Assembly: GCA_045613765.1 (NCBI GenBank)
Contig: JAZLBO010000020.1
Coordinates: 1 to 64,000 of the forward strand
Direction of reading: 5' to 3'
DNA: 64,000 nt
Origin: RGIG4097 sp045613765
GTDB taxonomy: Bacteria; Bacillota; Clostridia; Christensenellales; CAG-917
Part shown: positions 16,232 to 25,382 of the stretch, piece by piece
How the letters are laid out: every line of letters starts with the position of its first letter
Numbering within the stretch: position 1 is the stretch's first letter
Made by a program: the position numbers and the translations under genes
Notes under the pieces: model-generated
Databases searched by the model: none
Told to the model about the DNA's origin: nothing
The model's input: the letters and a program-made list of their open reading frames with translations, nothing else

Positions 16232-18439
16232 TTACTTTGATTTCTTTGCAGATGCTGTCTTGTTGGGGAGATCCTTGCACCATTCTGCCACTGTTGTGTG
16301 GAAGGGTTTGGGCATTGCAGGGATATCAACTCTCTTGCCGTCGTTTGAGATTGAGTAACTGACGTATGCATAGTAGAGTGTCACAAGAACTGCCAAGACG
16401 CTGAAGATGATAAAGTCGGGGCTTGTTGTTTCGAAGTTGACAAAGTATGCTGTTGTTGAACCACGGAACATATCGCTAAAGTGTGCTGTTGATGCCACGA
16501 AACCACTGTTGCTCATAAGTTGTCCAAGGTTCAAGAACATAAGGACTGAATAGCCACCGAGGATGCCGAACATTCTCTTTTCGCCACTGATCATTGTATA
16601 GATGAAGCCAAGTGCCAATGCAAGGAACAGATATGTGTAGTCAACCTTGAGTGTGAAGACACCAATGACTGCAAATGTAAATGATGCGAGCATGAGAACT
16701 TCTTGCTTGTTGCGATTCTTGAAATACAATGTTGCCACGTAGATGACAAGGACGAGAAGGAACACAAGGTTGAGTGCAGATGCAGTTGAGTTGATGCCCT
16801 TTTCGTTCATTGTTGCAAGGCCGTAAAGACCGAGTGCGTTGTCTATCATCAACTTGTTGTTCATGATTTGGTTTGCGATCACTGTCAAGCCGTAGAAGGG
16901 TCTGGGTTCTTCGCCACCAATATAGTTGATTGCAACGGGCAATGTGAGAAGATATACAACGATAAATGCGCCGACAAGACCGAATACGATCATTGCACGA
17001 TTTGCTGTGAACTTCTTGAGATCTGCGTCGTCTTTGTAGTATCTATATCCCATATATGTCACTGCGAGAGGTGCAAGTGCCATTGCTCTTACGTCAAGGA
17101 CCACTGCAAGTGCAAAGACAAGATATGTGAGCAAGTACTTCTTTTCAACGAGAAGGATTATTGCGCCAACCAAGAGTGCAACAAGGAGTGCTGTAAATGT
17201 GTGATCAAGTCCACCCATAAGAAGTGTGATGGGAAGGAGTGCATACATTGCTGCATAGATGGTTGATTGACGGTCGCCAACGTACTTTCTGCCATAGAGA
17301 TAGATCATGACAACTGTTGCAACTGTTGCAAGAGTGTTGACCAATCTAATGAGAATGCCGATTTCACCGAGTGATGACATATTTTGTCCAATTGCGCCAA
17401 TGATTGCAAGGATATAGACAACGCCGGGTGCTGTTGTGCTGAGTGCGCTGTAATCTGCGTATGCTGTGCCAACTGCGCCTGCCTTGCCCAAGTTAAATGC
17501 AAGTTGTGCAACCTTGTTGATTTCACTGCCGAAACCATACATTGAGAGCAAGAAGATAAGGTTGACAAGTGCCGTGCCGATTGCAAGCAATGTTGCAACT
17601 GTTGCAGGATTTGATGCAACTTTCTTCAATGCGCCTGCATTGCCGTCGAGTTTGTTGTAGTTCAAGAAAGCGTTGCTCTTTGAGTAGAGTCTACGGATAA
17701 GAACATATGCTCCACCAAGGACTGCTACTGTGAACAATGAAAGAAGGACAACAAACAAGATGCCTGAAACGTTGACGTTGTAGCGTGCGATATCTGACTT
17801 TTTGAAGTTTGTCACTGTGACACCTTCGGGTGCGCTTTCAACCTTTACTACTGAAACGTTGTCAAAGAGTGCTGTACCACTTGCAAATGCGTTTTCGCCA
17901 CCGAGAGTAAGACAAATTGTAAGATAGTCTGTGTTGGTGGGGTTGACGTAGAAGGTCAAAGTTTCCCAGTTGGCTGTTTCTTCATTGTTGTAAACAGTCT
18001 TTCTTTCAACAAAGCGATAGCTGGGGTTTTCAAGGAACGTGACGTATGCGCCGTAATATTCGTCCTTGATGCCTTTCTTCACTGAGCCGTCAAGTTTGAG
18101 ATCAACAGTCACTTTGTAGGTTGCATTTCTGTCAACTTTGATTTCTTGATAGAGATATGCATAACCTGCTGTGCTGTTTTGGATGCGAAGATAACTTCCG
18201 CCGCCATCAGATCTGCTTGCGATTTGATATTGTGACTTTGCAGTGTCCCAACTTTCTGACACTTTCCAGCCATCAATAGTAATTGTACTACTACCAGCAG
18301 ATGTGTAATCGACAAAATCGCCATTTACAACGAGTTCTTCGTCATAAGGGATTTCATCTGTGTTACATGCTGTAAACGCAAAAAGTGCTAGCACAACAAC
18401 TAGCACTGATGCGAAGATAACGAATAATCTTTTCTTCAT
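16232..18439 (-). CDS. Lipoprotein-headed polytopic membrane protein, glycosyltransferase-like
   Basis: 735 aa with an unusual layout. Residues 1-25 are a lipoprotein-type signal (lipobox FTAC, Cys25). Residues about 35-205 look like a carbohydrate-binding jelly roll (ELVVNGDF, an aromatic-rich middle, and LFDNVSVVKV at the end). From about 225 there are a dozen or so hydrophobic helices, resembling GT-C/PMT-type membrane glycosyltransferases or polysaccharide polymerases, but without a clear DxD-type motif. It starts 11 bases after rplS with its own AGGACG site, so it is read with the ribosomal protein gene. A role in surface glycan building is inferred from the architecture only. Confidence 0.75.
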   Translation of the reverse strand: MKKRLFVIFASVLVVVLALFAFTACNTDEIPYDEELVVNGDFVDYTSAGSSTITIDGWKVSESWDTAKSQYQIASRSDGGGSYLRIQNSTAGYAYLYQEIKVDRNATYKVTVDLKLDGSVKKGIKDEYYGAYVTFLENPSYRFVERKTVYNNEETANWETLTFYVNPTNTDYLTICLTLGGENAFASGTALFDNVSVVKVESAPEGVTVTNFKKSDIARYNVNVSGILFVVLLSLFTVAVLGGAYVLIRRLYSKSNAFLNYNKLDGNAGALKKVASNPATVATLLAIGTALVNLIFLLSMYGFGSEINKVAQLAFNLGKAGAVGTAYADYSALSTTAPGVVYILAIIGAIGQNMSSLGEIGILIRLVNTLATVATVVMIYLYGRKYVGDRQSTIYAAMYALLPITLLMGGLDHTFTALLVALLVGAIILLVEKKYLLTYLVFALAVVLDVRAMALAPLAVTYMGYRYYKDDADLKKFTANRAMIVFGLVGAFIVVYLLTLPVAINYIGGEEPRPFYGLTVIANQIMNNKLMIDNALGLYGLATMNEKGINSTASALNLVFLLVLVIYVATLYFKNRNKQEVLMLASFTFAVIGVFTLKVDYTYLFLALALGFIYTMISGEKRMFGILGGYSVLMFLNLGQLMSNSGFVASTAHFSDMFRGSTTAYFVNFETTSPDFIIFSVLAVLVTLYYAYVSYSISNDGKRVDIPAMPKPFHTTVAEWCKDLPNKTASAKKSK

Positions 18440-18450
18440 GATTTACGTCC

Positions 18451-18795
18451 TTATCTAACTTCCTTGAGTTTTGCAGCCTTACCTGTTCTCTCACGGAGAT
18501 AATAAAGTTTTGCTCTTCTGACTTTACCGTGTCTTACGACTTCGATACGATCAATTTTGGGTGAGTGGATGGGGAATGTTCTTTCTACGCCAACACCGTA
18601 TGTGACACGACGAACTGTCACTGTTTCACGGATGCCACCGTTCTTGAATGCGATAATTGTGCCTTCGTATGATTGAAGTCTTTCTTTGTCGCCTTCTTTA
18701 ACTTTGACGAAGACCTTTACTTGGTCACCGATTGCGAGTTGGGGAAGATCTTGCTTCATGCCCTCTTTTTCCAATGTGTCGATAATGTTGCTCAT
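18451..18795 (-). CDS. rplS: Ribosomal protein L19
   Basis: 114 aa, full length, with the family core GDQVKVFVKVKEGDKERLQSYEG split over residues 23-45 and FPIHSPKID. L19 sits at the 30S-50S interface. An AGGAGG site precedes the ATG. In most Bacillota rplS follows trmD; here it is a separate unit with its own promoter and leader, after yraN, and is followed by a membrane protein gene. Confidence 0.98.
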   Translation of the reverse strand: MSNIIDTLEKEGMKQDLPQLAIGDQVKVFVKVKEGDKERLQSYEGTIIAFKNGGIRETVTVRRVTYGVGVERTFPIHSPKIDRIEVVRHGKVRRAKLYYLRERTGKAAKLKEVR

Positions 18796-18799
18796 TTGA

Positions 18800-18865
18800 C
18801 TATACCTCCTATATTACGATACGTTCACAACAGATGTCTTCTGCCGGCGGAACGCACGAGTCACG
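18800..18865 (-). promoter_or_regulatory. Likely L19 mRNA leader
   Basis: Between the promoter and the rplS ribosome site, the minus-strand RNA can form CGTTC/GAACG with an inner CAGA/TCTG pair around AGACA. Low-GC Gram-positives often carry a conserved structured L19 leader (a known Rfam family) that mediates autoregulation; whether this matches it needs a covariance search. Confidence 0.45.
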
Positions 18866-18871
18866 TGTGCT

Positions 18872-18900
18872 ATAATAGCATATAAATTATATTTATACAA
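18872..18900 (-). promoter_or_regulatory. Promoter of rplS operon
   Basis: On the minus strand, TTGTAT (18895-18900), a 17-base spacer and TATTAT (18872-18877), giving a leader of about 70 bases. Confidence 0.65.
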
Positions 18901-18971
18901 GCAAATTTACATCATTAACAAAAATTTTTTATTTTTAATGTTTCTTGCCGGTATATCGGTTGTTTTAGAGT

Positions 18972-19319
18972 TTAGCACTCAAATGCGTTGATAATGTGGT
19001 TGATTTCGTCTTCTAAAACTTCGATTACGTCAAATCGTATGTCCGTATTCTTGATTTTGTGGGACAAGATATATCCTTTTGCACCTTGAATATATCTCAT
19101 TTGTTTTTGCTTTGTGACTGCTTCAACAGGTCTTCCAAAGAGTGTGTTAGTCCTTGTTTTCACTTCACAAAACACCAACGTTTTCTTGTCCTTGAAGATG
19201 ATGTCCATCTCAACGCCTGCATAGGTACAATTCCTTTCAAGAACTTTGTAACCTTGGGTTTTTAGGTATTCTAATGCGATATTTTCTCCGATATCGCCAA
19301 TCAATTTCTTGTTGCTCAT
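18972..19319 (-). CDS. yraN: YraN/UPF0102 family nuclease-fold protein
   Basis: 115 aa, normal length. It shows the PD-(D/E)xK fold pattern of UPF0102: GENIALEYLKTQGYKVLERN near the start, EMDIIFKD (Asp) near 38-45 and FCEVKTR (ExK) near 51. Holliday-junction-resolvase-like proteins of this family are widespread but poorly understood. Its ATG overlaps the rnhB stop (ATGA), so translation is coupled; rnhB-yraN pairing is common in bacteria. Confidence 0.93.
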   Translation of the reverse strand: MSNKKLIGDIGENIALEYLKTQGYKVLERNCTYAGVEMDIIFKDKKTLVFCEVKTRTNTLFGRPVEAVTKQKQMRYIQGAKGYILSHKIKNTDIRFDVIEVLEDEINHIINAFEC

Positions 19320-19924
19320 TTGACAAAATTCTTGATGAAGGTCTTTCTGTGGATGGGTGTCGCGCCCAATTCCTTCAGTGCAGATATGTGTTGTGCAGTG
19401 CCGTAACCAACGTTACTTTCAAAGCCGTATTCGGGATACTTATCTGCCATTTCAAACATAAACTTATCTCTTGTCACTTTGGCAACGATACTTGCAGATG
19501 CGATTGAATAAGAAAGTGCATCTCCCTTTATTATACCCATTGTTTTGTAAGGTATATCAAGTTTCAATGCATCAACAAGAACAACGTCGGGTGCAACGGA
19601 CAATCCCATAATTGCATCACGCATACAAGACTTTGTTGCTTCAAGTATGTTCATTTCATCTATTTGATGGTTGTCATAAGACACTGTGTTGACTGCGATT
19701 GCCTTTTCCATAATGATGTCATAGAGTTTGATGCGCTTATTCTTTGACACCTTTTTGGAATCGTTGACACCTTGAATCAAATCATCAAGGGGCATAATGA
19801 CTGCAGAACAAGTGACAGGGCCGGCAAGAGGGCCTCTGCCCACTTCGTCAACACCACAAATATACTTGTAGCCTGCGTCAAGCAGTTGTCTTTCATATTG
19901 CATAAGTTCGTTTACGTCAACCAT
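19316..19924 (-). CDS. rnhB: Ribonuclease HII
   Basis: 202 aa. Motifs: CGVDEVGRGPLAGPV (catalytic Asp-Glu, near 24-38), DSKKVS and LVDALK (Asp), and SIASASIVAKVTRD (Asp). It cuts RNA in RNA-DNA hybrids and removes misinserted ribonucleotides. It lies downstream of rbgA, as in B. subtilis, with a weak hairpin between, and overlaps yraN by 4 bases. Confidence 0.97.
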   Translation of the reverse strand: MVDVNELMQYERQLLDAGYKYICGVDEVGRGPLAGPVTCSAVIMPLDDLIQGVNDSKKVSKNKRIKLYDIIMEKAIAVNTVSYDNHQIDEMNILEATKSCMRDAIMGLSVAPDVVLVDALKLDIPYKTMGIIKGDALSYSIASASIVAKVTRDKFMFEMADKYPEYGFESNVGYGTAQHISALKELGATPIHRKTFIKNFVK

Positions 19925-19956
19925 AATTTTAACCTACGTAAGATATTTCAAAATTC

Positions 19957-19980
19957 AAAACCCCGACCATATCTTCGGGG
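19957..19980 (-). terminator. Weak terminator or attenuator between rbgA and rnhB
   Basis: Stem CCCCGA/TCGGGG with an 8-base loop, then TTTTGAATTTT on the minus strand, directly after the rbgA stop. Confidence 0.5.
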
Positions 19981-19986
19981 CTTTGA

Positions 19987-20817
19987 TTATTTTTCAAGTA
20001 TGATTTTGCCAAGTCTGCCCTTTCTAAAATCGTCAATGATTGTACGAGCAGTGCGATCATAGTCCACTTCTGCACCACGCATTTTGTACCCACGTGACAT
20101 TGCGATTGCATCCATAATTTCAATGGTGCTTTCAGGAAGTTCCTTGAGATTGTATCTATCCACCAAGTTTTGAGGATAACTTTCCTTGATTTCTTCAAGG
20201 AAGTCAAAACACAAATCGCCAGTGTCAAGAATATCATCACGGATACTGCCAATGTATGCAAGATGGTGCGCAACCTTTTGGTCTTCAAATTTACCCCACA
20301 ACGTACCGGGGGTGTCAAGGAAATCAACTCCGTCTATTGAAAGCCATTGTTTGCCACGAGTGACACCCGGTCTATCCCCTGTGACTGCCTTTGCCTTGCC
20401 AACCATTGAGTTGATGATCGTTGACTTGCCACTATTGGGTACGCCGACCACCATTGCTCTAACACTGACCTTTGCGCCTTTTTCTGCAAAGCGTTGAAGT
20501 TTGTAGGCGTTGATTTCTTTGAGCTTCTTGACGATTGCAGTACAATCTCCAGACGTGCCTACGACTTTGACACATGGTTTGCCCAATTTTTCATAGAGAG
20601 AAATCCATCTGTCAAGGTCGTTTTTGTCAACCAAGTCACACTTGTTGAAAACATACAAAACGTTTTTGCCTGTGATGAGTTTGTCAAGCAAAGGATTGGC
20701 GCAAGAATAGACTGCACGTGCATCAATGACGTATATGAGAGAATCCACAAGACGAAGATTTTCTTCCATCATGCGAATTGCTTTTGTCATGTGTCCCGGG
20801 AACCATTGAATATGCAT
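19987..20817 (-). CDS. rbgA: Ribosome biogenesis GTPase RbgA (YlqF)
   Basis: 276 aa, a circularly permuted GTPase: G4 NKCD (near 58) precedes G1 GVPNSGKST (near 125) and G3 DTPGTLW (near 169). It begins MHIQWFPGHM, typical of YlqF. RbgA helps the late assembly of the 50S subunit. The C-terminal helical part contains the expected RGYKMRGAEVDYDRTART segment in two pieces. It follows trmD in a conserved order. Confidence 0.97.
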   Translation of the reverse strand: MHIQWFPGHMTKAIRMMEENLRLVDSLIYVIDARAVYSCANPLLDKLITGKNVLYVFNKCDLVDKNDLDRWISLYEKLGKPCVKVVGTSGDCTAIVKKLKEINAYKLQRFAEKGAKVSVRAMVVGVPNSGKSTIINSMVGKAKAVTGDRPGVTRGKQWLSIDGVDFLDTPGTLWGKFEDQKVAHHLAYIGSIRDDILDTGDLCFDFLEEIKESYPQNLVDRYNLKELPESTIEIMDAIAMSRGYKMRGAEVDYDRTARTIIDDFRKGRLGKIILEK

Positions 20818-20900
20818 ATTCTTCCTTACCTTTCAAATCACTACTGCCTGAAACTGGGCAAATACGGTGTTTTGGGTGCTATTTTGATACTATAAACCGA

Positions 20901-21572
20901 TTATTTGAGCAAATCGGGGCGTCTTTCCTTGGTGATTTTGAGAGATTGTTCTTTGCGCCATTTGGCAATTTCACCATGGTTGCCACTTTGCAATACTTCG
21001 GGGACTTTGAGCCCACGATACACTGCAGGACGGGTGTAGTGAGGATATTCAAGAAGACCGTTTGAAAAACTTTCTTCATTGGTGCTTTCACTTGATCCAA
21101 GCACGCCGTCAACATATCTTGCCACTGCATTGATGAGTACGAGAGCAGGCAGTTCACCACCTGTCAAAACATAGTCGCCTATGGATATTTCCTCATCAAT
21201 ACAAAGGTCGATAATGCGCTCGTCAATGCCTTCATAGTCCCCACACAAAAGCAAAAGTCCGTTTTCTTCCTTGGCAAGATCTTCAACAAGTCCTTGCTTG
21301 AGTTGTTTGCCCTTGGGAGAAAGGTAGATGCGTTTGAGTTTATGCTCGGGGTCAACTGCTTCAATGGCACTGACAACTGGGTCTGGTGTCATGACCATAC
21401 CTGCCCCACCACCGTAGGGATAGTCATCTGTCTTTGAGTGCTTGTCCTTTGAGTAGTCACGGATATTTGTGACAGACACGTCCAAGACGCCTTCTCGTAT
21501 TGCCTTGCCAATAAGGCTTTGAGAAAGCACACCAAAGTACTCTGGGAATATGGTCAAGATTTCAAATTTCAT
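20901..21572 (-). CDS. trmD: tRNA (guanine-37-N1)-methyltransferase
   Basis: 223 aa from ATG 21572, which gives the family N-terminus MKFEILTIFPEYF; the open frame extends further upstream but that part is rimM. Motifs DYPYGGGAGMVM (near 58) and SIGDYVLTGGELPAL (near 130) form the trefoil knot that binds AdoMet. TrmD methylates G37 of several tRNAs and prevents frameshifting. The start overlaps the end region of rimM (TAG then TATG) with no clear ribosome site, suggesting coupled translation. Confidence 0.97.
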   Translation of the reverse strand: MKFEILTIFPEYFGVLSQSLIGKAIREGVLDVSVTNIRDYSKDKHSKTDDYPYGGGAGMVMTPDPVVSAIEAVDPEHKLKRIYLSPKGKQLKQGLVEDLAKEENGLLLLCGDYEGIDERIIDLCIDEEISIGDYVLTGGELPALVLINAVARYVDGVLGSSESTNEESFSNGLLEYPHYTRPAVYRGLKVPEVLQSGNHGEIAKWRKEQSLKITKERRPDLLK

Positions 21573-21573
21573 A

Positions 21574-22086
21574 CTAATTGTTGTAAACTGCGACTCTATC
21601 AAAGAATCTGCCGTCAATGATTATTTTGCCTTCTTCAACGTTGTAAGATTTGACAACTTCTTTCAGTGCAGGGAAATTGACTGTGCCTTCTCTATCCTTG
21701 AGTTTGACAACGTAAACATCTGCAGAGCCATATTGAAGAACGTCAACAAGTTCACCAATATTGTCGCCATCAACGATAACGTCACAGCCTATGATATCTG
21801 CAATATAAACTTTGCCGCCGCCAAGTTTGGGAAGTTTGCTTCTGTCTGCATAAAGACTTTTGCCACGATACTTCTCTGCTTCTTCAACAGTGTCTATGCC
21901 TACAAATTTGATATAAGCAAAATCGCCTTCAACGGAGATTTTTTCAACGTCGAAGGCTTTGTCGCCAAGTTTGAATTGTTGGATTGAGCGAAAGCGCATT
22001 GGGTCTGACGTGTACAATTCAAAGCGAAGTTCGCCTTTCAGTCCACGAGGACGGAGTGCTTTGCCCACAAGGAATTCGGTCTTCAT
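21574..22086 (-). CDS. rimM: 16S rRNA processing protein RimM
   Basis: 170 aa. The N-terminal barrel begins FLVGKALRPRGLKGELR, and the PRC-barrel contains IGCDVIVDGDNIGELVDVL. RimM binds ribosomal protein S19 and aids maturation of the 30S head. The ATG shares one base with the khpA stop (TAATG). Confidence 0.96.
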   Translation of the reverse strand: MKTEFLVGKALRPRGLKGELRFELYTSDPMRFRSIQQFKLGDKAFDVEKISVEGDFAYIKFVGIDTVEEAEKYRGKSLYADRSKLPKLGGGKVYIADIIGCDVIVDGDNIGELVDVLQYGSADVYVVKLKDREGTVNFPALKEVVKSYNVEEGKIIIDGRFFDRVAVYNN

Positions 22087-22316
22087 TATCTTTCTTCAAT
22101 GACAACGTTATATCTCACAGGGCTCTTGACACTTGCTGCTTTGACAAGTGTACGGATTGCTCTTGCAATTCTGCCTGATTTGCCAATAACTTTGCCGATA
22201 TCCTTTTTGGCAATGATTATTACAATGTCGCTCTCGTCACCGTTTTCACGAAGTTCGACTTCGTAGTCACCACCGGGGACGAGATTTGCGACTAAATATT
22301 CAACCAGTTCCAACAT
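22086..22316 (-). CDS. khpA: KH-domain RNA-binding protein KhpA
   Basis: 76 aa, a single type II KH domain with GKVIGKSGRIARAIRTLV (the GxxG loop is GKSG). KhpA works with KhpB as an RNA chaperone linked to cell division in Gram-positives. It sits between rpsP and rimM, its usual place (ylqC in B. subtilis). Confidence 0.95.
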   Translation of the reverse strand: MLELVEYLVANLVPGGDYEVELRENGDESDIVIIIAKKDIGKVIGKSGRIARAIRTLVKAASVKSPVRYNVVIEER

Positions 22317-22318
22317 AA

Positions 22319-22558
22319 TTAGATGATGCCGTTTGCTTTGAAAAGGTCACGAACTGTTTCTGTGGGTTGTGCACCGTTTGCAAGCCATTTCTTTGCGATT
22401 TCGCCATCGATGACAACAACTTTGGGTTGTGCAACGGGATTGTAATAACCGATTTGTTCGATATATTCGCCGTCACGTGCCTTGCGGCTGTCAACTGCTA
22501 CGATACGATAGAAAGGTGCTTTCTTTGCGCCCATACGTGTAAGTCTGATTTTTACCAT
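22319..22558 (-). CDS. rpsP: Ribosomal protein S16
   Basis: 79 aa, starting MVKIRLTRMGAKKAPFYRIV, as expected for S16. It has GGAGAAAC upstream of its ATG, a 107-base gap to ffh, and is followed 2 bases later by khpA. Confidence 0.98.
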   Translation of the reverse strand: MVKIRLTRMGAKKAPFYRIVAVDSRKARDGEYIEQIGYYNPVAQPKVVVIDGEIAKKWLANGAQPTETVRDLFKANGII

Positions 22559-22665
22559 AATTGTTTCTCCTTTTGGAAATGTTTATTTGTTGATTTTGTG
22601 TTTTATTTGTTCAAAAACCTTGTTTATCACTTGGTTTCAGTTTTTTATCTATTGTTTTTATCCTT

Positions 22666-23994
22666 TTAGAAAAGTCCACGGAGTCCTTTAAGACCACCTT
22701 TTTGCATGCGTGCCATCATATTCTTTGTCAATTCAAACTGCTTGAGAAGTTGGTTGACGTCTTGGATTGACGTGCCACTGCCTGCTGCAATTCTCTTGCG
22801 TCTTGATGCTTTAATGATGTCGGGATTGCGCTTTTCTTTGGTTGTCATTGATTGGATGATTGCCTTTGTGCGCTTAAGTTGATTTTCATCAATTTGAGGT
22901 GCGCCACCTTTCATCTTGCCTGCAAGTCCGGGGATCATACTGACCATGTCACTGAGATTGCCCATCTTGCCGACACTGTCAAGTTGTTCAAGATAATCAT
23001 CAAGGGTGAAACTGTTTTCTTTGAGTTTTCTTTGAAGATTGAGTGCTTGTTCTTCTGAAAATGCTTGCTCTGCCTTTTCAATGAGTGTAAGCACGTCGCC
23101 CATGCCAAGAATACGGCTTGCCATTCTGTCGGGGTGGAAAGGTTCAATTTCTTCCATCTTTTCGCCAACACCACAGAATTTGATGGGCTTGCCTGTGACT
23201 GCTTTGATTGAGAGTGCTGCACCACCACGAGTGTCGCCGTCAAGTTTTGTCATAATGACGCCAGTGACATCAAGGGTTTGATTGAAGGTGTCTGCAACAG
23301 TCACTGCATCTTGACCTGTCATTGAGTCAACAACAAGAAGGATTTCGCTGGGGTTGACTGCCTTTTTGACGTCAACAAGTTCATCCATCAACTTTTCATC
23401 AATGTGAAGTCTGCCTGCTGTGTCAATGATGACTGTATCGTAGCCGTTTTTGAGCGCGTAAGGAATTGAATCCTTTGCGATCTTAACGGGGTTGATTTGA
23501 CCTTCTTCAAAGACCTCTGTACCTGCTTTGCCTGCCACGACCTTCAGTTGTTGGATTGCTGCGGGACGATATATGTCGCAAGCGACGAGAAGAACTTTTT
23601 TGTTTTGTTTTTTGAGATAAAGAGCAAGTTTGCCACACATTGTTGTCTTGCCTGCGCCTTGCAAACCACACATCATATAGACGGTGGGTTGATGGTCGCT
23701 GACGACAAGTTTTTGTGTCTTGCTGCCCATAAGTTCAACAAGTTCTTCATTGACGATCTTGACGATTTGTTGTGAAGGTGTCAATGATTTGAGAACTTCT
23801 TCTCCAAGGGCCTTTTCACTGACAGATGCAATGAACTGTTTGACGACCGTGAAGTTGACGTCTGCTTCAAGCAATGCAACACGAATTTCGCGCATGGCTT
23901 GTTTGATTTCAAGTTCCGTAAGTCTGCCCTTATTGCGAAGTTTTGAGAATATATGGTTCATTCTCTCACTCAATGATGCAAATGTACGTGCCAT
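22666..23994 (-). CDS. ffh: Signal recognition particle protein Ffh
   Basis: 442 aa with N, G and M domains. GTPase motifs: GLQGAGKTTMCGKLA (near 108), DTAGRLHID and TKLDGDTRGGA. The Met-rich M domain runs from about 300 to the end (SMIPGLAGKMKGG, GSGTSIQDVNQLLKQF). It binds the SRP RNA (ffs at 46493 in this window) and delivers ribosomes making membrane proteins to FtsY. ylxM precedes it with the stop and start codons touching. Confidence 0.98.
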   Translation of the reverse strand: MARTFASLSERMNHIFSKLRNKGRLTELEIKQAMREIRVALLEADVNFTVVKQFIASVSEKALGEEVLKSLTPSQQIVKIVNEELVELMGSKTQKLVVSDHQPTVYMMCGLQGAGKTTMCGKLALYLKKQNKKVLLVACDIYRPAAIQQLKVVAGKAGTEVFEEGQINPVKIAKDSIPYALKNGYDTVIIDTAGRLHIDEKLMDELVDVKKAVNPSEILLVVDSMTGQDAVTVADTFNQTLDVTGVIMTKLDGDTRGGAALSIKAVTGKPIKFCGVGEKMEEIEPFHPDRMASRILGMGDVLTLIEKAEQAFSEEQALNLQRKLKENSFTLDDYLEQLDSVGKMGNLSDMVSMIPGLAGKMKGGAPQIDENQLKRTKAIIQSMTTKEKRNPDIIKASRRKRIAAGSGTSIQDVNQLLKQFELTKNMMARMQKGGLKGLRGLF

Positions 23995-24312
23995 TTAGCC
24001 CTCCAATACCTTTTTAATTTCCTTGACTTGTCCAATGACGCTTTCATCATCAAGTGATGAGATAAGGTCATCAAGCATACCGTCAATTTTTGTTTCCTTC
24101 TCTACGAGTTTCAACACTGCCTCGTATTCTTCAAGATGTTTGACACCTTTTGTGATACTATCAAGAACTGCATTTCTTGACACTTCAAACATCTCTGCGA
24201 TTTCGCCATAAGACATATCTTCGTCATAGTGAAGTTCAATCATCTTGTTTTGCTTGTCTGTGAGCAGTCCACCATAGTAAGCACGAAGTGTTGATATCTT
24301 AAATCTATCCAT
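23995..24312 (-). CDS. ylxM: YlxM, SRP-associated HTH protein
   Basis: 105 aa from ATG 24312, which has AGGAG 5 bases upstream; an in-frame TTG 15 bases further up would overlap that site. It has a sigma-factor-region-4-like helix-turn-helix (DMSYGEIAEMFEVSRNAVLDSI). YlxM is a known partner gene of ffh in Gram-positives and can stimulate SRP GTPase activity. It heads the ylxM-ffh-rpsP operon with its own promoter. Confidence 0.93.
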   Translation of the reverse strand: MDRFKISTLRAYYGGLLTDKQNKMIELHYDEDMSYGEIAEMFEVSRNAVLDSITKGVKHLEEYEAVLKLVEKETKIDGMLDDLISSLDDESVIGQVKEIKKVLEG

Positions 24313-24346
24313 AACTGCTCCTGTCAAGGTTTTTTACTTCACACCT

Positions 24347-24375
24347 ATAATACACACAAAAATAAAGGGTGTCAA
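24347..24375 (-). promoter_or_regulatory. Promoter of ylxM-ffh operon
   Basis: On the minus strand, TTGACA (24370-24375), a 17-base spacer and TATTAT (24347-24352), in the 125-base gap after ftsY. Confidence 0.8.
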
Positions 24376-24437
24376 GCATTTTAACCTAACACCCAATAAA
24401 TTTTTATAAAATTTTTATATAATCCCTTTTGCTCACT

Positions 24438-25382
24438 TTAGAAAAGGGCATCAACAAAGTCTTCTGCGTCGAAGGGGATAAGATCATCAATCTTCTCGCC
24501 TACACCAACGTAAAGGACGGGGAGTTCCAATTCGTCACTGATTGCAACCACAACACCACCTTTTGCAGTGCCGTCAAGTTTGTTGAGGATAATACCGTCA
24601 ATGTCGATTGCCTCGCCAAACACCTCTGCTTGAGATACTGCATTTTGTCCTGTTGTTGCATCAAGGACGAGATATTTTCTAAAGTCGGCATCAGGCATTT
24701 CTCTTTCTACAACACGGCAGATCTTCTTGAGTTCGTTCATGAGATTGACTTTGTTGTGAAGTCTGCCTGCTGTATCAACAAGCACAACGTCTGTACCTTT
24801 GGCTTTTGCAGATGAGATTGCATCAAACACTACTGCAGCAGGGTCACTGCCTTCCCCGTGCTTGACAACACGGACGCCTGCACGTTGTCCCCATACTTCA
24901 AGTTGTTCACTTGCAGCAGCACGGAAGGTGTCTGCCGCCGCCACAACAACACTCTTGCCGTCTTCTTTGAACATATTGGCAAGTTTGCCGATGGCAGTGG
25001 TCTTTCCAACACCGTTTACCCCTGATACGAGAATGACCAAAGGATAGTCATAATCATCAATATCAAACTTTATGTCACCGATTATGATGTCTTTAAGTAG
25101 TGATTGTGCGTCTTCCGGGGATTTGATCTTTCTTTCAAAGACTTCGTCGCGAAGTTGCTCTATGACAGACTCTGATGCAGTGATGCCCATATCTGCACTG
25201 AGCAATGCTTCTTCAAGATTGTCATAAAATTCATCATTGAGTTGGCGAGCAGAAAAGGCGTAAAACAACTTCTTTTTGAAATTGTCGTTGGTCTTTTTCA
25301 TACCATCTTTTATCTTTTGGAAAAATTGACCCTTTTCCCCTTTTTGCCTTTTCTCTTTCTTTTCTTTCTTATCCTTTGCCAT
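24438..25382 (-). CDS. ftsY: SRP receptor FtsY
   Basis: 314 aa. A highly charged Lys-rich N-terminus (about 30 residues) precedes the NG domain: GVNGVGKTTAIGKLA (near 119), DTAGRLHNK and NKLDGTAKGG. It receives SRP-ribosome complexes at the membrane. There is no long acidic A-domain, as in many Gram-positives. The ATG shares a base with the smc stop, and the ribosome site GGAGG lies within the last smc codons. Confidence 0.98.
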   Translation of the reverse strand: MAKDKKEKKEKRQKGEKGQFFQKIKDGMKKTNDNFKKKLFYAFSARQLNDEFYDNLEEALLSADMGITASESVIEQLRDEVFERKIKSPEDAQSLLKDIIIGDIKFDIDDYDYPLVILVSGVNGVGKTTAIGKLANMFKEDGKSVVVAAADTFRAAASEQLEVWGQRAGVRVVKHGEGSDPAAVVFDAISSAKAKGTDVVLVDTAGRLHNKVNLMNELKKICRVVEREMPDADFRKYLVLDATTGQNAVSQAEVFGEAIDIDGIILNKLDGTAKGGVVVAISDELELPVLYVGVGEKIDDLIPFDAEDFVDALF

